Of a stretch of 64,000 nucleotides of DNA, positions 18,776-27,982 are shown piece after piece. Position numbers and translations under genes: made by a program. Source of the DNA: Alloalcanivorax dieselolei B5. Its GTDB lineage: Bacteria > Pseudomonadota > Gammaproteobacteria > Pseudomonadales > Alcanivoracaceae. Below the pieces are notes generated by a model. It was not told the origin of the DNA. It saw only the letters and a program-made list of their open reading frames with translations, and ran no database searches. The DNA is taken from the NCBI RefSeq assembly GCF_000300005.1, contig NC_018691.1, forward strand, positions 2,914,001-2,978,000. The letters run 5' to 3'. The first letter of the stretch is position 1. Each line of letters begins with the position of its first letter.

Positions 18776-19789
18776 TCACGCTCCGGCGAGCAGTTGCTCC
18801 ACCAGCAGGACGGCATTGCGGGCGGCGCCGGCCTTGATGTTATCGGCCACGGTCCAGAAGCTCAGTTCGCCCTGCCCGTCCACGTCTTCCCGGGCGCGGG
18901 CCAGCCGCACCAGCGGCTCTTCCTTCACCTGCCGCACCGGGGAGGCACCATCGCCCTCACCGCCGTCATCCTGGGCCAGACCCGGCGCCTCGTCCCAGCA
19001 GGCCTGTGCCTGAGCCAAGCCGATGGGCAAGCTGCCACGCACCACCACCACCTGAGAAAGGCCGTGGAACACCGGCACCTGCACACAGCTGACATCCACG
19101 GCCAGGTCCGGGCGTCCGAGCACCCGCCGGGCTTCCAGCATCAGTTTCAATTCCTCGCTGGTATAGCCGTTGTCCTGCGGACGCCCGACGGTAGGCAGCA
19201 GATTGAAGGCGTATTGCGGTTCCGCGCCTTCGCTGGCCTCCATGCCATTGAGCAAACGCGCGCTCTGGCGGGCCAGACGCTCCACGCCATTGCGCCCCGA
19301 GGAGGAGGCGGCTTGCAACTGGGTCACCGTGACCCGCTGCAATTCGGAGATCGCCATCAGCGGCTTCAACGCCAACATCAGTTGCACGGTGGCGGCGTCG
19401 GCGGCGGCGGCCAGGTTACGCTCGCGGGCGGCGGGAATCTGTTCGTCGTTGACCCCGGCCACCAGCAACGGCACGTCCGGCTCGTAGCGAAACGCCGGCG
19501 ACAGGTCCAGGACCATGGCTCCGGCATCCACCGCGCGCGGCGCCCATTCCTGGGACACCGCGGCGCCGGCGGCGAACACCACCAGCGCCACGCGGGAGAA
19601 GTCGAAGCCATCCAGCCGCTGCACCGTCAGCGAACGGCCGCCCACCCGCAACGACTTGCCTTCGCTCTCTTCGGAGGCCAGCAGGAACAGCTCTCCGTAA
19701 GGCACCTTGTGCTGCGCCAGTTGCTCCAGCAGGGCATCGCCCACCAGGCCGGTGGCACCAACCACCGCCAATCCGGGTTCCATCGACAT
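18776..19789 (-). CDS. usg: Usg-type aspartate-semialdehyde dehydrogenase paralog lacking the active-site Cys
   Basis: A 337-residue protein with the semialdehyde dehydrogenase NAD-binding start (AVVGATGLVGDALLEQL) and dimerisation domain. It corresponds by position to P. aeruginosa PA3116, between asd and fimV. Where true Asd has GNCTVSLM, this protein has ADAATVQLM, so the catalytic Cys is replaced by Ala and dehydrogenase activity is unlikely. Start ATG 19789 follows GGAGGAAAAT; the frame extends upstream through a repeat and should not be used. Function of Usg proteins is unknown. Confidence 0.88.
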   Translation of the reverse strand: MSMEPGLAVVGATGLVGDALLEQLAQHKVPYGELFLLASEESEGKSLRVGGRSLTVQRLDGFDFSRVALVVFAAGAAVSQEWAPRAVDAGAMVLDLSPAFRYEPDVPLLVAGVNDEQIPAARERNLAAAADAATVQLMLALKPLMAISELQRVTVTQLQAASSSGRNGVERLARQSARLLNGMEASEGAEPQYAFNLLPTVGRPQDNGYTSEELKLMLEARRVLGRPDLAVDVSCVQVPVFHGLSQVVVVRGSLPIGLAQAQACWDEAPGLAQDDGGEGDGASPVRQVKEEPLVRLARAREDVDGQGELSFWTVADNIKAGAARNAVLLVEQLLAGA

Positions 19790-19832
19790 TGCATTTTCCT
19801 CCAGGACGACTGCCGTCCCATGGTTGGGAACA

Positions 19833-19945
19833 GCGCTTACACGCAACACGCCGGCACGCCAACACGCCAAACCCGGCTCATGAGGGTCGTGCAACGCCCC
19901 CCGGGTTTTAGCGTGCCAGCGTGCCGGCGTGCAAGCGTGCCAGCG
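19833..19945. repeat. ACGCTGGC-type palindrome between asd and usg
   Basis: Left arm 19833-19876 and right arm 19901-19945 are inverted. Each is built of 7-8 bp units related to ACGCCGGC, ACGCCAAC and ACGCAAC, ending in the inner stem AAACCCGG/CCGGGTTT. It starts about four bases beyond the asd stop and ends about 40 bases before the usg start. A second member lies at 24456-24541. Confidence 0.82.
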
Positions 19946-19949
19946 ATAT

Positions 19950-21062
19950 TTATCTTTCCAGCAGAATCCGCAGCATGCGGCGCAGCGGCTCGGCGGCGCC
20001 CCACAGCAACTGATCACCGACGGTGAAGGCGTTGAGGTATTCGCCGCCCATGTTCAGCTTGCGCAGGCGCCCCACCGGAACGGTCAAGGTGCCGGTTACC
20101 GCCGTCGGCGTCAGATCACGCAGCGTCGCCTCTTTCTCGTTGGGCACCACTTTCACCCAATCGTTGGCTTCGCTGAGCAGCGCATGGACTTCGTCCAGCG
20201 GCACATCCCTGGTCAGTTTGACGGTCAGCGCCTGGGCGTGGCAGCGCATGGCACCGATGCGCACACAGGTGCCGTCCAGCGGGATCGGTTGGTCGCCGCG
20301 CCCGAGGATCTTGTTGGTCTCGGCCTGGGCTTTCCATTCTTCCTTGCTCTGGCCGTTTTCCATTTCCTTGTCGATCCACGGCAGCAACGAGCCGGCCAGC
20401 GGCGCGCCGAAATGCTGTTGCGGCAGATCGCTGGAACGCATGGTGTCCGCCACCTGACGATCAATGTCGAGAATGGCACTGGCCGGGTCCGCCAGTTTGT
20501 CCGCCACGGCACCGTGGATGGTGCCCATCTGCGCGATCAGCTCGCGCATGTTCTGGGCGCCGGCGCCGGAGGCCGCCTGGTAGGTCTGGGCGCTGGCCCA
20601 CTCCACCAGACCGGCGTTGAACAAACCGCCCAGGGCCATCAGCATCAGGCTCACGGTGCAGTTGCCGCCGACGTAATCCTTGACGCCGTTGTCCAGCGCC
20701 TGGTCGATCACCTTGCGGTTCACCGGGTCCAGCACGATGACGCTGTTGTCCTGCATGCGCAGCGCGGAGGCGGCGTCGATCCAGTAACCCTGCCAGCCGG
20801 CTTCGCGCAGTTTGGGATACACCTCATTGGTGTAGTCGCCGCCCTGGCAGGTGACGATGACGTCCAGTTTTTTCAGCTCATCGACGCTTTTGGCGTCGCC
20901 CAGCGCCGGAATTTCCTTGCCCACATCCGGGCCGGCCTGGCCCACCTGGGAGGTGGAGAAGAACACCGGTTCGATGTCCTGGAAATCGTTTTCCTCACGC
21001 ATGCGGTCCATCAATACGGAACCGACCATGCCACGCCAGCCGATAAAACCGACTTTCTTCAT
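19950..21062 (-). CDS. asd: Aspartate-semialdehyde dehydrogenase
   Basis: A 370-residue enzyme that makes aspartate semialdehyde for Lys, Thr, Met and diaminopimelate synthesis. The N-terminal dinucleotide fold starts [15 protein letters not shown]. The active-site Cys is in [13 protein letters not shown] (about residue 135), and the catalytic His-Arg region [12 protein letters not shown] is present. It lies 56 bp after leuB, and usg follows with a palindromic repeat in between. Confidence 0.98.
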   Translation of the reverse strand: MKKVGFIGWRGMVGSVLMDRMREENDFQDIEPVFFSTSQVGQAGPDVGKEIPALGDAKSVDELKKLDVIVTCQGGDYTNEVYPKLREAGWQGYWIDAASALRMQDNSVIVLDPVNRKVIDQALDNGVKDYVGGNCTVSLMLMALGGLFNAGLVEWASAQTYQAASGAGAQNMRELIAQMGTIHGAVADKLADPASAILDIDRQVADTMRSSDLPQQHFGAPLAGSLLPWIDKEMENGQSKEEWKAQAETNKILGRGDQPIPLDGTCVRIGAMRCHAQALTVKLTRDVPLDEVHALLSEANDWVKVVPNEKEATLRDLTPTAVTGTLTVPVGRLRKLNMGGEYLNAFTVGDQLLWGAAEPLRRMLRILLER

Positions 21063-21118
21063 TGAGACTTGTCTCCCGAAGGGGTTGCCCCTTCTTAATC
21101 TATGGGTTCAGGCGCCGA

Positions 21119-22195
21119 TCAACCGCGAGCCAGTGCTTCGGCCACGGCGGCGCCCATTTCCTCGGTGCTCACTTTGCGCGTGCCCTCGGTGTAAATATCC
21201 GCGGTACGCAGCCCCTGGTCGAGAACCTGCTCCACCGCGGCCTGGATCGCATCCGCCACGTCGCCGCGCTCCAGACTGTAGCGCATCAGCATGGCCAGCG
21301 ACATGATGGTGGCCAGCGGGTTGGCGATGCCCTGGCCGGCGATATCCGGCGCCGAGCCGTGGCAGGGTTCGTACAGGCCCTTGCGGTTTTCGTCCAGGGA
21401 CGCGGAGGGCAGCATGCCGATGGAGCCGGTGAGCATGGCGGCTTCATCGGAGAGGATGTCACCGAACAGGTTGCCGGTGACGATCACGTCGAACTGTTTC
21501 GGCGCGCGCACCAGTTGCATGGCGGCGTTGTCCACGTACATATGGGAAAGTTCGATATTCGGGTAGTCCTTGGCGGCGTCGGTGACCACCTCTTTCCACA
21601 GCTCGGTGACTTCCAGCACATTGGCCTTGTCCACCGAGCAGACCTTGTTGTTGCGCTGGCCGGCCAGTTCGAACGCCACCTTGGCGATACGGCGCATTTC
21701 CGATTCGGAATAAACGTCGGTGTTGAAGCCGACCCGCTCGCCGTTCTCCTCACGGATACCGCGCGGCTGGCCGAAATAGATGCCGCCGGTCAGTTCACGG
21801 ACGATGAGAATATCCAGGCCCGACACCACTTCCGGTTTCAGCGAGGAGGCGTCCGCCAGTTGCGGGAACAGAATCGCCGGGCGCAGATTGGCGAACAGGC
21901 CCAGCGAGGAGCGCAGCCGCAGCAGGCCACGCTCGGGGCGCTTGTCCCGTTCGATGGTGTCCCACTTGGGACCGCCGATGGAACCGAACAGAATGGCGTC
22001 GGCGGCGCGTGCCTTGTCCAGCGTGGACTGCGGCAGCGGATCGCCGTGCAAATCGTAGGCGGCGCCGCCCACCGGCGCCTCGTCCAGGCTGATGTCGAGG
22101 CCGAAACGCTGCTCGGCGGCACGCAGTACGCGCACCGCTTCCTGGACGATTTCCGGGCCGATGCCGTCACCCGGCAGAATCAGAATGTGGCTCAT
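21119..22195 (-). CDS. leuB: 3-Isopropylmalate dehydrogenase
   Basis: A 358-residue NAD-dependent decarboxylating dehydrogenase of leucine synthesis. It shows [12 protein letters not shown] at the N-terminus, the substrate-binding [13 protein letters not shown], the [10 protein letters not shown] region and [16 protein letters not shown] for NAD binding. Follows leuD by 26 bp within the leuCDB run. Confidence 0.98.
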   Translation of the reverse strand: MSHILILPGDGIGPEIVQEAVRVLRAAEQRFGLDISLDEAPVGGAAYDLHGDPLPQSTLDKARAADAILFGSIGGPKWDTIERDKRPERGLLRLRSSLGLFANLRPAILFPQLADASSLKPEVVSGLDILIVRELTGGIYFGQPRGIREENGERVGFNTDVYSESEMRRIAKVAFELAGQRNNKVCSVDKANVLEVTELWKEVVTDAAKDYPNIELSHMYVDNAAMQLVRAPKQFDVIVTGNLFGDILSDEAAMLTGSIGMLPSASLDENRKGLYEPCHGSAPDIAGQGIANPLATIMSLAMLMRYSLERGDVADAIQAAVEQVLDQGLRTADIYTEGTRKVSTEEMGAAVAEALARG

Positions 22196-22221
22196 GGTTC
22201 GCTTCCGTGGTGTTGTCCTGA

Positions 22222-22875
22222 TCAGTGGTTCGCGTGCTCGGCGAACACCCAGGGCTCGCGGGCCCGGCGGCGTTCCTCGTAGGCACGAATGGTGTCCGCT
22301 TCCTGCAGGGTCAGGCCGATCTCGTCGAGGCCGTTGAGCAGGCAGTGTTTGCGGAACTCATCGATGTCGAAATCGTAGGCCTTGCCGTCCGGCGTGCGCA
22401 CCTGCTGGGCTTCCAGGTCCACGGTCAGACGCAGTCCGGGATTGGCCGCCTCGGCCTGAAACAGTTCTTCCATCTGCGCCTCGGAGAGCACGATGGGCAA
22501 CAGGCCGTTCTTGAAACAGTTGTTGTAGAAGATATCGGCGAAGCTCGGCGCGATCACCGCGCGAAAACCGAAATCCATCAACGCCCAGGGCGCGTGCTCA
22601 CGGCTGGAGCCGCAACCGAAGTTGCGGCGGGCCAGCAGCACCGTGGCACCCTGATAAACCGGCTGATTCAAGACGAAATCCGGGTTCTTCGGCCGCGCGT
22701 CATTGTCCTGGCCCGGGTAGCCCTCGTCCAGATAACGCCACTCATCGAACAGGTTCGGCCCGAAGCCGGTGCGCTTGATCGATTTGAGAAACTGCTTCGG
22801 AATGATCTGGTCGGTGTCCACGTTGGCGCGATCCAACGGCGCCACCAACCCTTCATGCTTGACGAATTTTTCCAT
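22222..22875 (-). CDS. leuD: 3-Isopropylmalate dehydratase small subunit
   Basis: A 217-residue aconitase swivel-domain subunit that pairs with LeuC. The substrate-recognition loop [17 protein letters not shown] (about residues 82-98) is intact. It starts six bases after the leuC stop, so it is cotranscribed with leuC and leuB. Confidence 0.98.
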   Translation of the reverse strand: MEKFVKHEGLVAPLDRANVDTDQIIPKQFLKSIKRTGFGPNLFDEWRYLDEGYPGQDNDARPKNPDFVLNQPVYQGATVLLARRNFGCGSSREHAPWALMDFGFRAVIAPSFADIFYNNCFKNGLLPIVLSEAQMEELFQAEAANPGLRLTVDLEAQQVRTPDGKAYDFDIDEFRKHCLLNGLDEIGLTLQEADTIRAYEERRRAREPWVFAEHANH

Positions 22876-22881
22876 GATCGC

Positions 22882-24294
22882 TTACCCCAATTCCCGCACG
22901 TCGACGAAATGACCGGCCACCGCGGCGGCGGCGGCCATGGCCGGGCTCACCAGATGGGTGCGGCCGCCGTTGCCCTGCCGGCCCTCGAAGTTCCGGTTGG
23001 AGGTGGAGGCGCAGTGCTCACCGGGTTGCAGACGGTCCGGATTCATCGCCAGACACATGGAGCAACCGGGCTCGCGCCACTCGAAGCCGGCTTCGATGAA
23101 GACCTTGTCGAGGCCTTCCTGTTCCGCCTGCTTCTTCACCAGACCGGAGCCCGGCACCACCAGTACCTGCTTCACCGAATCCGCTTTCTTGCGTCCCCTG
23201 GCCACATCGGCGGCGGCGCGCAAATCCTCGATCCGCGAGTTGGTACAGGAGCCGATGAACACCCGGTCCACGGGAATGTCACCGACCTTGATGCCCGGCT
23301 TGAGGCCCATGTACTCGTAGGCGCGCAACATACCGGAGCGTTTCACTTCGTCGTTTTCCGCCTGCGGATCCGGCAGGCTGGCATCCACCGCCACCACCAT
23401 TTCCGGGCTGGTGCCCCAGGAGACCTGCGGGCGAATGTCGGCGGCGTCGATCTCCACCACGGTATCGAATTCGGCGTCGTCATCGGACACCAGGGTGCGC
23501 CAGTAGGCTTCCGCCTGTGCCCATTGTTCACCGGTCGGCGCCATCGGACGGCCCTTGACGTAATCGACGGTGGTGTCGTCCACCGCCACCATGCCGGCAC
23601 GGGCGCCGGCCTCGATGGCCATGTTGCAGACCGTCATGCGGCCTTCCAGGCTCAGCGAGCGGATGGCGCTGCCGGCGAATTCGATGGCGTGGCCGTTGCC
23701 GCCGGCGGTGCCGATCACGCCGATGATGTGCAGCACCACGTCCTTGGCGGTGACACCGGGGCCGAGGTCGCCCTCCACCTTCACCTGCATGTTCTTCATC
23801 TTCTTGGCCACCAGCGTCTGGGTGGCAAGCACATGCTCCACCTCACTGGTGCCGATACCGTGAGCCAGACAAGCCAGAGCGCCGTTGGTGGAGGTGTGGG
23901 AATCGCCGCACACCACGGTCATGCCCGGCACCACCGCGCCCTGCTCCGGCGCCATCACGTGCACGATGCCCTGACGCACGTCACCGATACCGAACTCGGT
24001 GATGCCGAATTCGCGGGTGTTGTCCTGCAGCGTCTGCACCTGAATCCGCGAGGTCTCATCGGTGATGTCGGCGGCGCTTTTGAACGGCGTGGTCGGCACA
24101 TTGTGGTCGATGGTCGCCACCGCCGCGCCGGTCCGCCAGGGCTGCCGCCCGGCCAGACGCAGCCCTTCAAAGGCCTGCGGCGAGGTCACTTCGTGGATGA
24201 TGTGACGATCGATGTAGATCAACGCCGATCCGTCTTCCCGCTGGGCGACGAGATGGGCGTCCCACAACTTGTCGTAGAGGGTCTTGCCTGCCAT
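22882..24294 (-). CDS. leuC: 3-Isopropylmalate dehydratase large subunit
   Basis: A 470-residue aconitase-family subunit that isomerises isopropylmalate. The [4Fe-4S] cysteines are visible in [13 protein letters not shown] and in [12 protein letters not shown]. Start ATG 24294 follows GGAGAAG. First gene of the leftward leuC-leuD-leuB-asd run and divergent from a LysR-type gene, which probably regulates it. Confidence 0.98.
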   Translation of the reverse strand: MAGKTLYDKLWDAHLVAQREDGSALIYIDRHIIHEVTSPQAFEGLRLAGRQPWRTGAAVATIDHNVPTTPFKSAADITDETSRIQVQTLQDNTREFGITEFGIGDVRQGIVHVMAPEQGAVVPGMTVVCGDSHTSTNGALACLAHGIGTSEVEHVLATQTLVAKKMKNMQVKVEGDLGPGVTAKDVVLHIIGVIGTAGGNGHAIEFAGSAIRSLSLEGRMTVCNMAIEAGARAGMVAVDDTTVDYVKGRPMAPTGEQWAQAEAYWRTLVSDDDAEFDTVVEIDAADIRPQVSWGTSPEMVVAVDASLPDPQAENDEVKRSGMLRAYEYMGLKPGIKVGDIPVDRVFIGSCTNSRIEDLRAAADVARGRKKADSVKQVLVVPGSGLVKKQAEQEGLDKVFIEAGFEWREPGCSMCLAMNPDRLQPGEHCASTSNRNFEGRQGNGGRTHLVSPAMAAAAAVAGHFVDVRELG

Positions 24295-24358
24295 TGATGC
24301 TTCTCCTGGAGCCTTGGGGGGCTATTAATAGGCACACCCTACGCGGGGGCATAAGATA

Positions 24359-24389
24359 AATCCAATTCATCTTTTTTATGGTTTGGATT
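24359..24389. promoter_or_regulatory. Candidate LysR-type operator between leuC and lysR
   Basis: A perfect 7-bp inverted repeat, AATCCAA (24359-24365) and TTGGATT (24383-24389), has an AT-rich 17-bp spacer. It lies about 65-95 bp upstream of leuC and 160-190 bp upstream of the LysR gene, a plausible position for control of leuC. The palindrome CTATTAATAG near 24323-24332 could hold a leuC -10 element. Binding is inferred from position and symmetry only. Confidence 0.45.
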
Positions 24390-24455
24390 CCTGGAGGTTA
24401 TTTGAGAGTATTGCAGAGACCCGGAAAGCAAAGGGCTTCCGGCCAGGCAAGGGAA

Positions 24456-24541
24456 GCGCTGGCACGCTGACACGCAACACGCTGGCACGCTAACCCCCTA
24501 ATTTTTTGCGTGTTGCGTGTCAGCGTGTTGCGTGCAAGCGA
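24456..24541. repeat. ACGCTGGC-type palindrome in the leuC-lysR divergent gap
   Basis: Left arm 24456-24493 consists of tandem ACGCTGGC, ACGCTGAC and ACGCAAC-like units. The right arm 24506-24541 is an imperfect inverted copy. The two are separated by about 12 bases rich in A and T. The right arm ends seven bases before the LysR ATG, so the repeat forms almost all of its immediate 5' leader. Confidence 0.82.
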
Positions 24542-24547
24542 GACTTT

Positions 24548-25420
24548 ATGGACACCCAATCCCTGCAAGCTTTCATGGCCGTGGCTGAGAGCGGTTCCTT
24601 TTCCGGCGCGGCGGAGCGGCTGTTCCTGACCCAGCCGGCGGTGAGCAAGCGCATCGCGGTGCTGGAGCAACAGTTGGGCGCGCGGCTGTTCGACCGGGTC
24701 GGGCGGCGCATCCGCCTCACCGAAGCCGGCGAGGCGCTGTTACCCCGGGCACGGAAAGTGCTTCAGGAACTGGAGGACATGGGCCGCGCCATCAACAACT
24801 TAACCGGCGAGGTCAGCGGTACCCTGCGCATCGGCACCAGTCACCATATCGGTCTGCACCGCCTGCCGCCGGTGCTGCGGCGCTTCTCCCGGGAGTACCC
24901 GCAAGTACGTTTGGACATTCATTTCATTGATTCCGAGGAAGCCTGGGAGTCGGTGCTGCACGGGGATCTGGAGATGGGGGTGGTGACCCTGCCGCCGCAG
25001 CCGGATACCCGCCTGCACAGCCAGGTGATCTGGGACGACCCGCTGGTGTTCATGTGCGCGCCGGAACACCCGCTGGCCCGGCAAGCGGATCTCACCCTGG
25101 AAACCCTGACCCGCTTCAGTGCCATCCTGCCCTCGCCAGTCACTTTCACCCGCCGCATCGTTGAAAGATTATTTCAGGAACACGGCCTGGCGCTGAACAT
25201 CTCCATGTCCACCAACTATCTGGAGACCATCCATATGATGGTGTCCATCGGCCTGGGCTGGAGCGTGCTGCCGGCCACCATGCTGGACCAGAGCGTGATC
25301 GAGCTGGCGGTGGACACGCCGCTGCCGCTACGGCGACTGGGGGTGGTGACGCACCCCGGGCGGAGTCGGTCTAATGCGGCACGGGCCTTCCTGGAGACGG
25401 TGAAGATAGTTGACAGTTGA
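24548..25420 (+). CDS. LysR-family transcriptional regulator
   Basis: A 290-residue regulator with an N-terminal winged HTH (MDTQSLQAFMAVAESGSFSG, then RLFLTQPAVSKRIAVLEQQL) and a C-terminal effector domain. It is divergent from leuC, as PA3122 is from leuC in P. aeruginosa, so it is probably the leu regulator. I use ATG 24548; the open frame upstream is a translation of the palindromic repeat. The last residues IVDS and the TGA stop are encoded by a CAGTTGA-type repeat. No strong Shine-Dalgarno precedes the ATG. Confidence 0.93.
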   Translation: MDTQSLQAFMAVAESGSFSGAAERLFLTQPAVSKRIAVLEQQLGARLFDRVGRRIRLTEAGEALLPRARKVLQELEDMGRAINNLTGEVSGTLRIGTSHHIGLHRLPPVLRRFSREYPQVRLDIHFIDSEEAWESVLHGDLEMGVVTLPPQPDTRLHSQVIWDDPLVFMCAPEHPLARQADLTLETLTRFSAILPSPVTFTRRIVERLFQEHGLALNISMSTNYLETIHMMVSIGLGWSVLPATMLDQSVIELAVDTPLPLRRLGVVTHPGRSRSNAARAFLETVKIVDS

Positions 25421-25445
25421 TAGTGGACAGTTGACAGCGAAAAAA
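25406..25445. repeat. CAGTTGA-type palindrome, left arm (split by IS)
   Basis: Tandem 7-bp-like units TAGTTGA, CAGTTGA, TAGTGGA and CAGTTGA are followed by CAGCGAAAA. The inverted partner arm lies beyond the IS3-family element, at 26826-26860. The first CAGTTGA supplies the LysR stop codon. The intervening original loop (25446-25574) holds an inner hairpin near 25472-25502 (AGGCCGC/GCGGCCT) and no gene. Confidence 0.85.
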
Positions 25446-25603
25446 CAAAACAGGGGCCAGCCCATAATAAGGAGGCCGCACCCTTGGATTGGGAGCGGCC
25501 TTCCGGGAAGAGAAAACAGTAGTCTGCGGATGTGCAAAGTGAGTTTGCGATATCGCAATGTCTTTGACTTTCGCTGGACTGGCCCCATTTAAGTAGACAC
25601 CGA

Positions 25604-26464
25604 TTATAAAGTAGCCGCATAGTCGTTGGGGGTGAGCCCTCCCAACGTCATGTGGCGCCGTACTTTGGGGTAGAAGTGGTCCGTATAGTACTGGATTTCA
25701 TCGGCCATTTCGTCCCGGCCGATCAACCCTAGACGCTTCGTCCACTCCTTCTTCAACAAGGCGAAGAAGCTCTCCGCACAGGCGTTATCCCAGCAGTTGC
25801 CCGGGCGCGACATGCTGATCGTGACATCCCGGTCATTGAGCCAGCCCATCACCGCCTCGTTGCGGTATTGGACGCCCTGATCCGAGTGGAACAGCAGGTC
25901 TTTTCCTCGAGGCTGACGGCACGCCCAGGCCTGCTCCAGAGCACGCAGCACCAGGCCCGAGTCGTTGACCCGCCCCAGCGCTCGACCCACCACCTGACGG
26001 GTGCACAGGTCCAAGATCACCGCCACATACAGCCAACCCTCCTGACACGGCAGTTGGGTAATATCCGACACCCACACCTGGTTGGGGTGAGCTACATTGA
26101 ACTGACGGTTCAGCAGGTTCGGTAGCACTGGCAACCCGCTGCTGGGGCGCCGATGCCCCGGTTTCGTCGCCACGCTAGAACGGTATCCGCAGGCCCGTAG
26201 CAGCCGTTGAACCTGATTCTTGCCGCAGGCAAAGCCTGCCGCCTGCGCATCCAACCACAGCTTGCGGTAACCCGGCACCCCATCCTGTTGTTTCGCCTGC
26301 TCCAGCAGGAACGTCTGCAAGGTCCGCCACCGTTGGCGCCGGGCGCTGGGCCGGCAGGGGGCGTGGCACCACCGGTAATACCCCGCCCGAGATACGTCGA
26401 GTACTTCGCACAACACCGTCACTGGCCAGCGGTCACGGTGCCCGTCAATGAAGGCAAACCTCAT
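25604..26464 (-). CDS. IS3-family transposase OrfB (integrase catalytic domain)
   Basis: A 286-residue product with the rve/DDE catalytic core: first Asp in WVSDITQL, second Asp in FHSDQGVQY and Glu in NACAESFFALLKKEW. The N-terminal HTH_21 region is present (LDVSRAGYYRW). It overlaps the orfA end by four bases and lies in the -1 frame relative to orfA. It is probably made mainly as an OrfAB fusion by frameshifting. Confidence 0.95.
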   Translation of the reverse strand: MRFAFIDGHRDRWPVTVLCEVLDVSRAGYYRWCHAPCRPSARRQRWRTLQTFLLEQAKQQDGVPGYRKLWLDAQAAGFACGKNQVQRLLRACGYRSSVATKPGHRRPSSGLPVLPNLLNRQFNVAHPNQVWVSDITQLPCQEGWLYVAVILDLCTRQVVGRALGRVNDSGLVLRALEQAWACRQPRGKDLLFHSDQGVQYRNEAVMGWLNDRDVTISMSRPGNCWDNACAESFFALLKKEWTKRLGLIGRDEMADEIQYYTDHFYPKVRRHMTLGGLTPNDYAATL

Positions 26465-26778
26465 TTCTGGAGCTTGGCGAAGTACTCGTCCGCCTTTTTT
26501 AGGATGTCCCTCTCCATCTCCGCCCGTTTCAGCTGTTTCTTCAGGCGGGCATTTTCCCGCTCCAGCTCCTCAAGGCTCTTGGTCGGGCCCGCATTACGGA
26601 CCGGTTTCTTGGAGGATGACTTACCCACAATCCACTCCTGCCGCCAGCGGCTCAGTAAGGTCGGATGAACCCCTAGTTTGGCAGCGATCTGTCTTTGTGT
26701 CTGTGGGCTGGACAGCGAGGCCTCAACGGCCTCGCGTTTGAACGCGTCACTAAACCGACGCTTGCTGCGAAATTGCAT
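26461..26778 (-). CDS. IS3-family transposase OrfA (HTH protein)
   Basis: A 105-residue protein with an IS3/HTH_8-type helix-turn-helix (QRQIAAKLGVHPTLLSRWRQ) and a C-terminal leucine-zipper-like coiled coil (LEELERENARLKKQLKRAEM). It binds the IS ends and gives rise to the OrfAB fusion through the slippery A6G near its 3' end. Confidence 0.94.
   Translation of the reverse strand: MQFRSKRRFSDAFKREAVEASLSSPQTQRQIAAKLGVHPTLLSRWRQEWIVGKSSSKKPVRNAGPTKSLEELERENARLKKQLKRAEMERDILKKADEYFAKLQK
26494..26500 (-). promoter_or_regulatory. Programmed -1 frameshift site of the IS
   Basis: The coding strand has A-AAA-AAG in the correct phase in orfA (codons CTA AAA AAG). The -1 frame is open from here into orfB, passing an ATG at 26464. 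This is the classic IS3-family slippery heptamer that produces the OrfAB transposase. Confidence 0.85.
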
Positions 26779-26825
26779 ACACCTTCCTCGTTAATGAAGG
26801 TGTCTACTTTTTTGGGGCCGGTTCA

Positions 26826-26860
26826 CGCTGTCAACTGTCCACTGTCAACTATCAACTGCC
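26826..26860. repeat. CAGTTGA-type palindrome, right arm (split by IS)
   Basis: Inverted partner of 25406-25445. Read on the minus strand it is CAGTTGA, TAGTTGA, CAGTGGA, CAGTTGA, CAGCG. The stop codon of aroC (minus strand, 26854-26852) is the TGA of its first unit. The IS target duplication CGC is at its inner edge. Confidence 0.85.
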
Positions 26861-27955
26861 CTTGTCGCCGGGCACCGGCGACAAGGGCGCCACCACGTCC
26901 GCGTTCTGCGCCCGGTGGCGCAGGTAGTGGTCCATCAGCACCAGCGCCATCATGGCTTCGGCGATGGGGGTGGCGCGCACGCCGACGCAGGGGTCGTGGC
27001 GGCCCTTGGTGACCACTTCGGTGGGCTGGCCGTCCAGGGTCAGGCTGCGGCCCGGGATCAGAATGCTGGAGGTGGGCTTGAGGGCGATGCTGGCGCGCAG
27101 GCGCTGGCCGGAGCTGATGCCGCCGAGGACACCGCCGGCATGGTTGCTGACGAAGCCTTGCGGGGTCATCTCGTCGCGGTGCTGTTCGCCGCGCTGGTTG
27201 ACCACTCCGAAGCCATCGCCCACTTCCACCGCTTTCACCGCGTTGATCGACATCAGAGCCTTGGCCAGATCCGCGTCGAGGCGGTCGAACACCGGCTCAC
27301 CCCAGCCCGGCGGCACACCGTCGGCGAACACCGTGACCCGGGCGCCGATGGAAGAACCGTCCTTGCGCAGGGCGTTGATCAGCGCTTCCAGTTCAGGGAC
27401 TTTGTCGGCGTCCGGAAAGAAGAACGGGTTGTCGTTGACCGTGCTCCAGTCAAACTGTTCGGCACGGATATCGCCGATCTGCTCGACGCCGCCGTAAATC
27501 CGCACCCCGATCCGCTCAGCCAGAAACTTGCGGGCGATGGCGCCGGCGGCCACGCGCATGGCGGTTTCCCGGGCGGAGGAGCGCCCGCCGCCGCGGTAAT
27601 CACGGAAGCCATACTTCTGGGTGTAGGTGTAGTCGGCGTGACCGGGACGGAAGGTGTTGGCGATCTCGCTGTAATCCTTGGATTTCTGATCGGTGTTCTC
27701 GATCAGCAAGCCGATCGGCGTGCCGGTGGTCTTGCCTTCGAACACGCCGGAGAGGATGCGCACCTGATCCGGTTCGCGCCGCTGGGTGGTGTAACGGCTG
27801 GTGCCGGGTTTGCGCCGATCCAGCTCGCCCTGCAGGTCCGCCTCGCTCAACGCCAGCCCCGGCGGGCAGCCGTCGACGATGGCCCCGAGCGCCGGGCCGT
27901 GACTCTCACCGAAGGTGGTCACCCGAAACCGTTCACCAAAACTGTTCCCAGACAT
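26852..27955 (-). CDS. aroC: Chorismate synthase
   Basis: A 367-residue FMN-dependent enzyme that makes chorismate from EPSP. Family motifs are [37 protein letters not shown] and [18 protein letters not shown]. Full length. The final Gly-Ser codons run directly into a repeat-encoded TGA. It lies 27 bp downstream of prmB, a pair conserved in gammaproteobacteria. Confidence 0.98.
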   Translation of the reverse strand: MSGNSFGERFRVTTFGESHGPALGAIVDGCPPGLALSEADLQGELDRRKPGTSRYTTQRREPDQVRILSGVFEGKTTGTPIGLLIENTDQKSKDYSEIANTFRPGHADYTYTQKYGFRDYRGGGRSSARETAMRVAAGAIARKFLAERIGVRIYGGVEQIGDIRAEQFDWSTVNDNPFFFPDADKVPELEALINALRKDGSSIGARVTVFADGVPPGWGEPVFDRLDADLAKALMSINAVKAVEVGDGFGVVNQRGEQHRDEMTPQGFVSNHAGGVLGGISSGQRLRASIALKPTSSILIPGRSLTLDGQPTEVVTKGRHDPCVGVRATPIAEAMMALVLMDHYLRHRAQNADVVAPLSPVPGDKGS

Positions 27956-27982
27956 TCGTGCTCCTCGATCAGGGGACGCCGG

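Larger units (their letters stand above)
25575..26825 (-). mobile_element. IS3-family insertion sequence, 1251 bp
   Basis: Terminal inverted repeats begin TGGACTGGCCCC at the left and, read from the right end, TGAACCGGCCCC. Both continue with AAGTAGACACC after a few variable bases. A 3-bp target duplication CGC flanks it (25572-25574 and 26826-26828). It carries overlapping orfA and orfB with a -1 frameshift signal and intact DDE residues, so it looks complete and potentially active. It is inserted inside a palindromic repeat between lysR and aroC. Confidence 0.94.

Noticed and set aside
19790-20017. 76-residue N-terminal extension of the usg gene
   Set aside because: It reads through an intergenic palindrome and the end of asd; GGAGG before the ATG at 19789 and homology mark the true start.
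22225-24297. A 690-codon open frame on the plus strand opposite leuC and leuD
   Set aside because: It mirrors two clear leucine genes, has His/Arg/Gly-rich composition with no recognisable domain, and arises from GC-rich third-position bias.
24506-24547. Longer N-terminus for the LysR regulator
   Set aside because: Those 14 codons are a translation of the tandem-unit repeat and are not LysR-like; the ATG at 24548 gives the family N-terminus.
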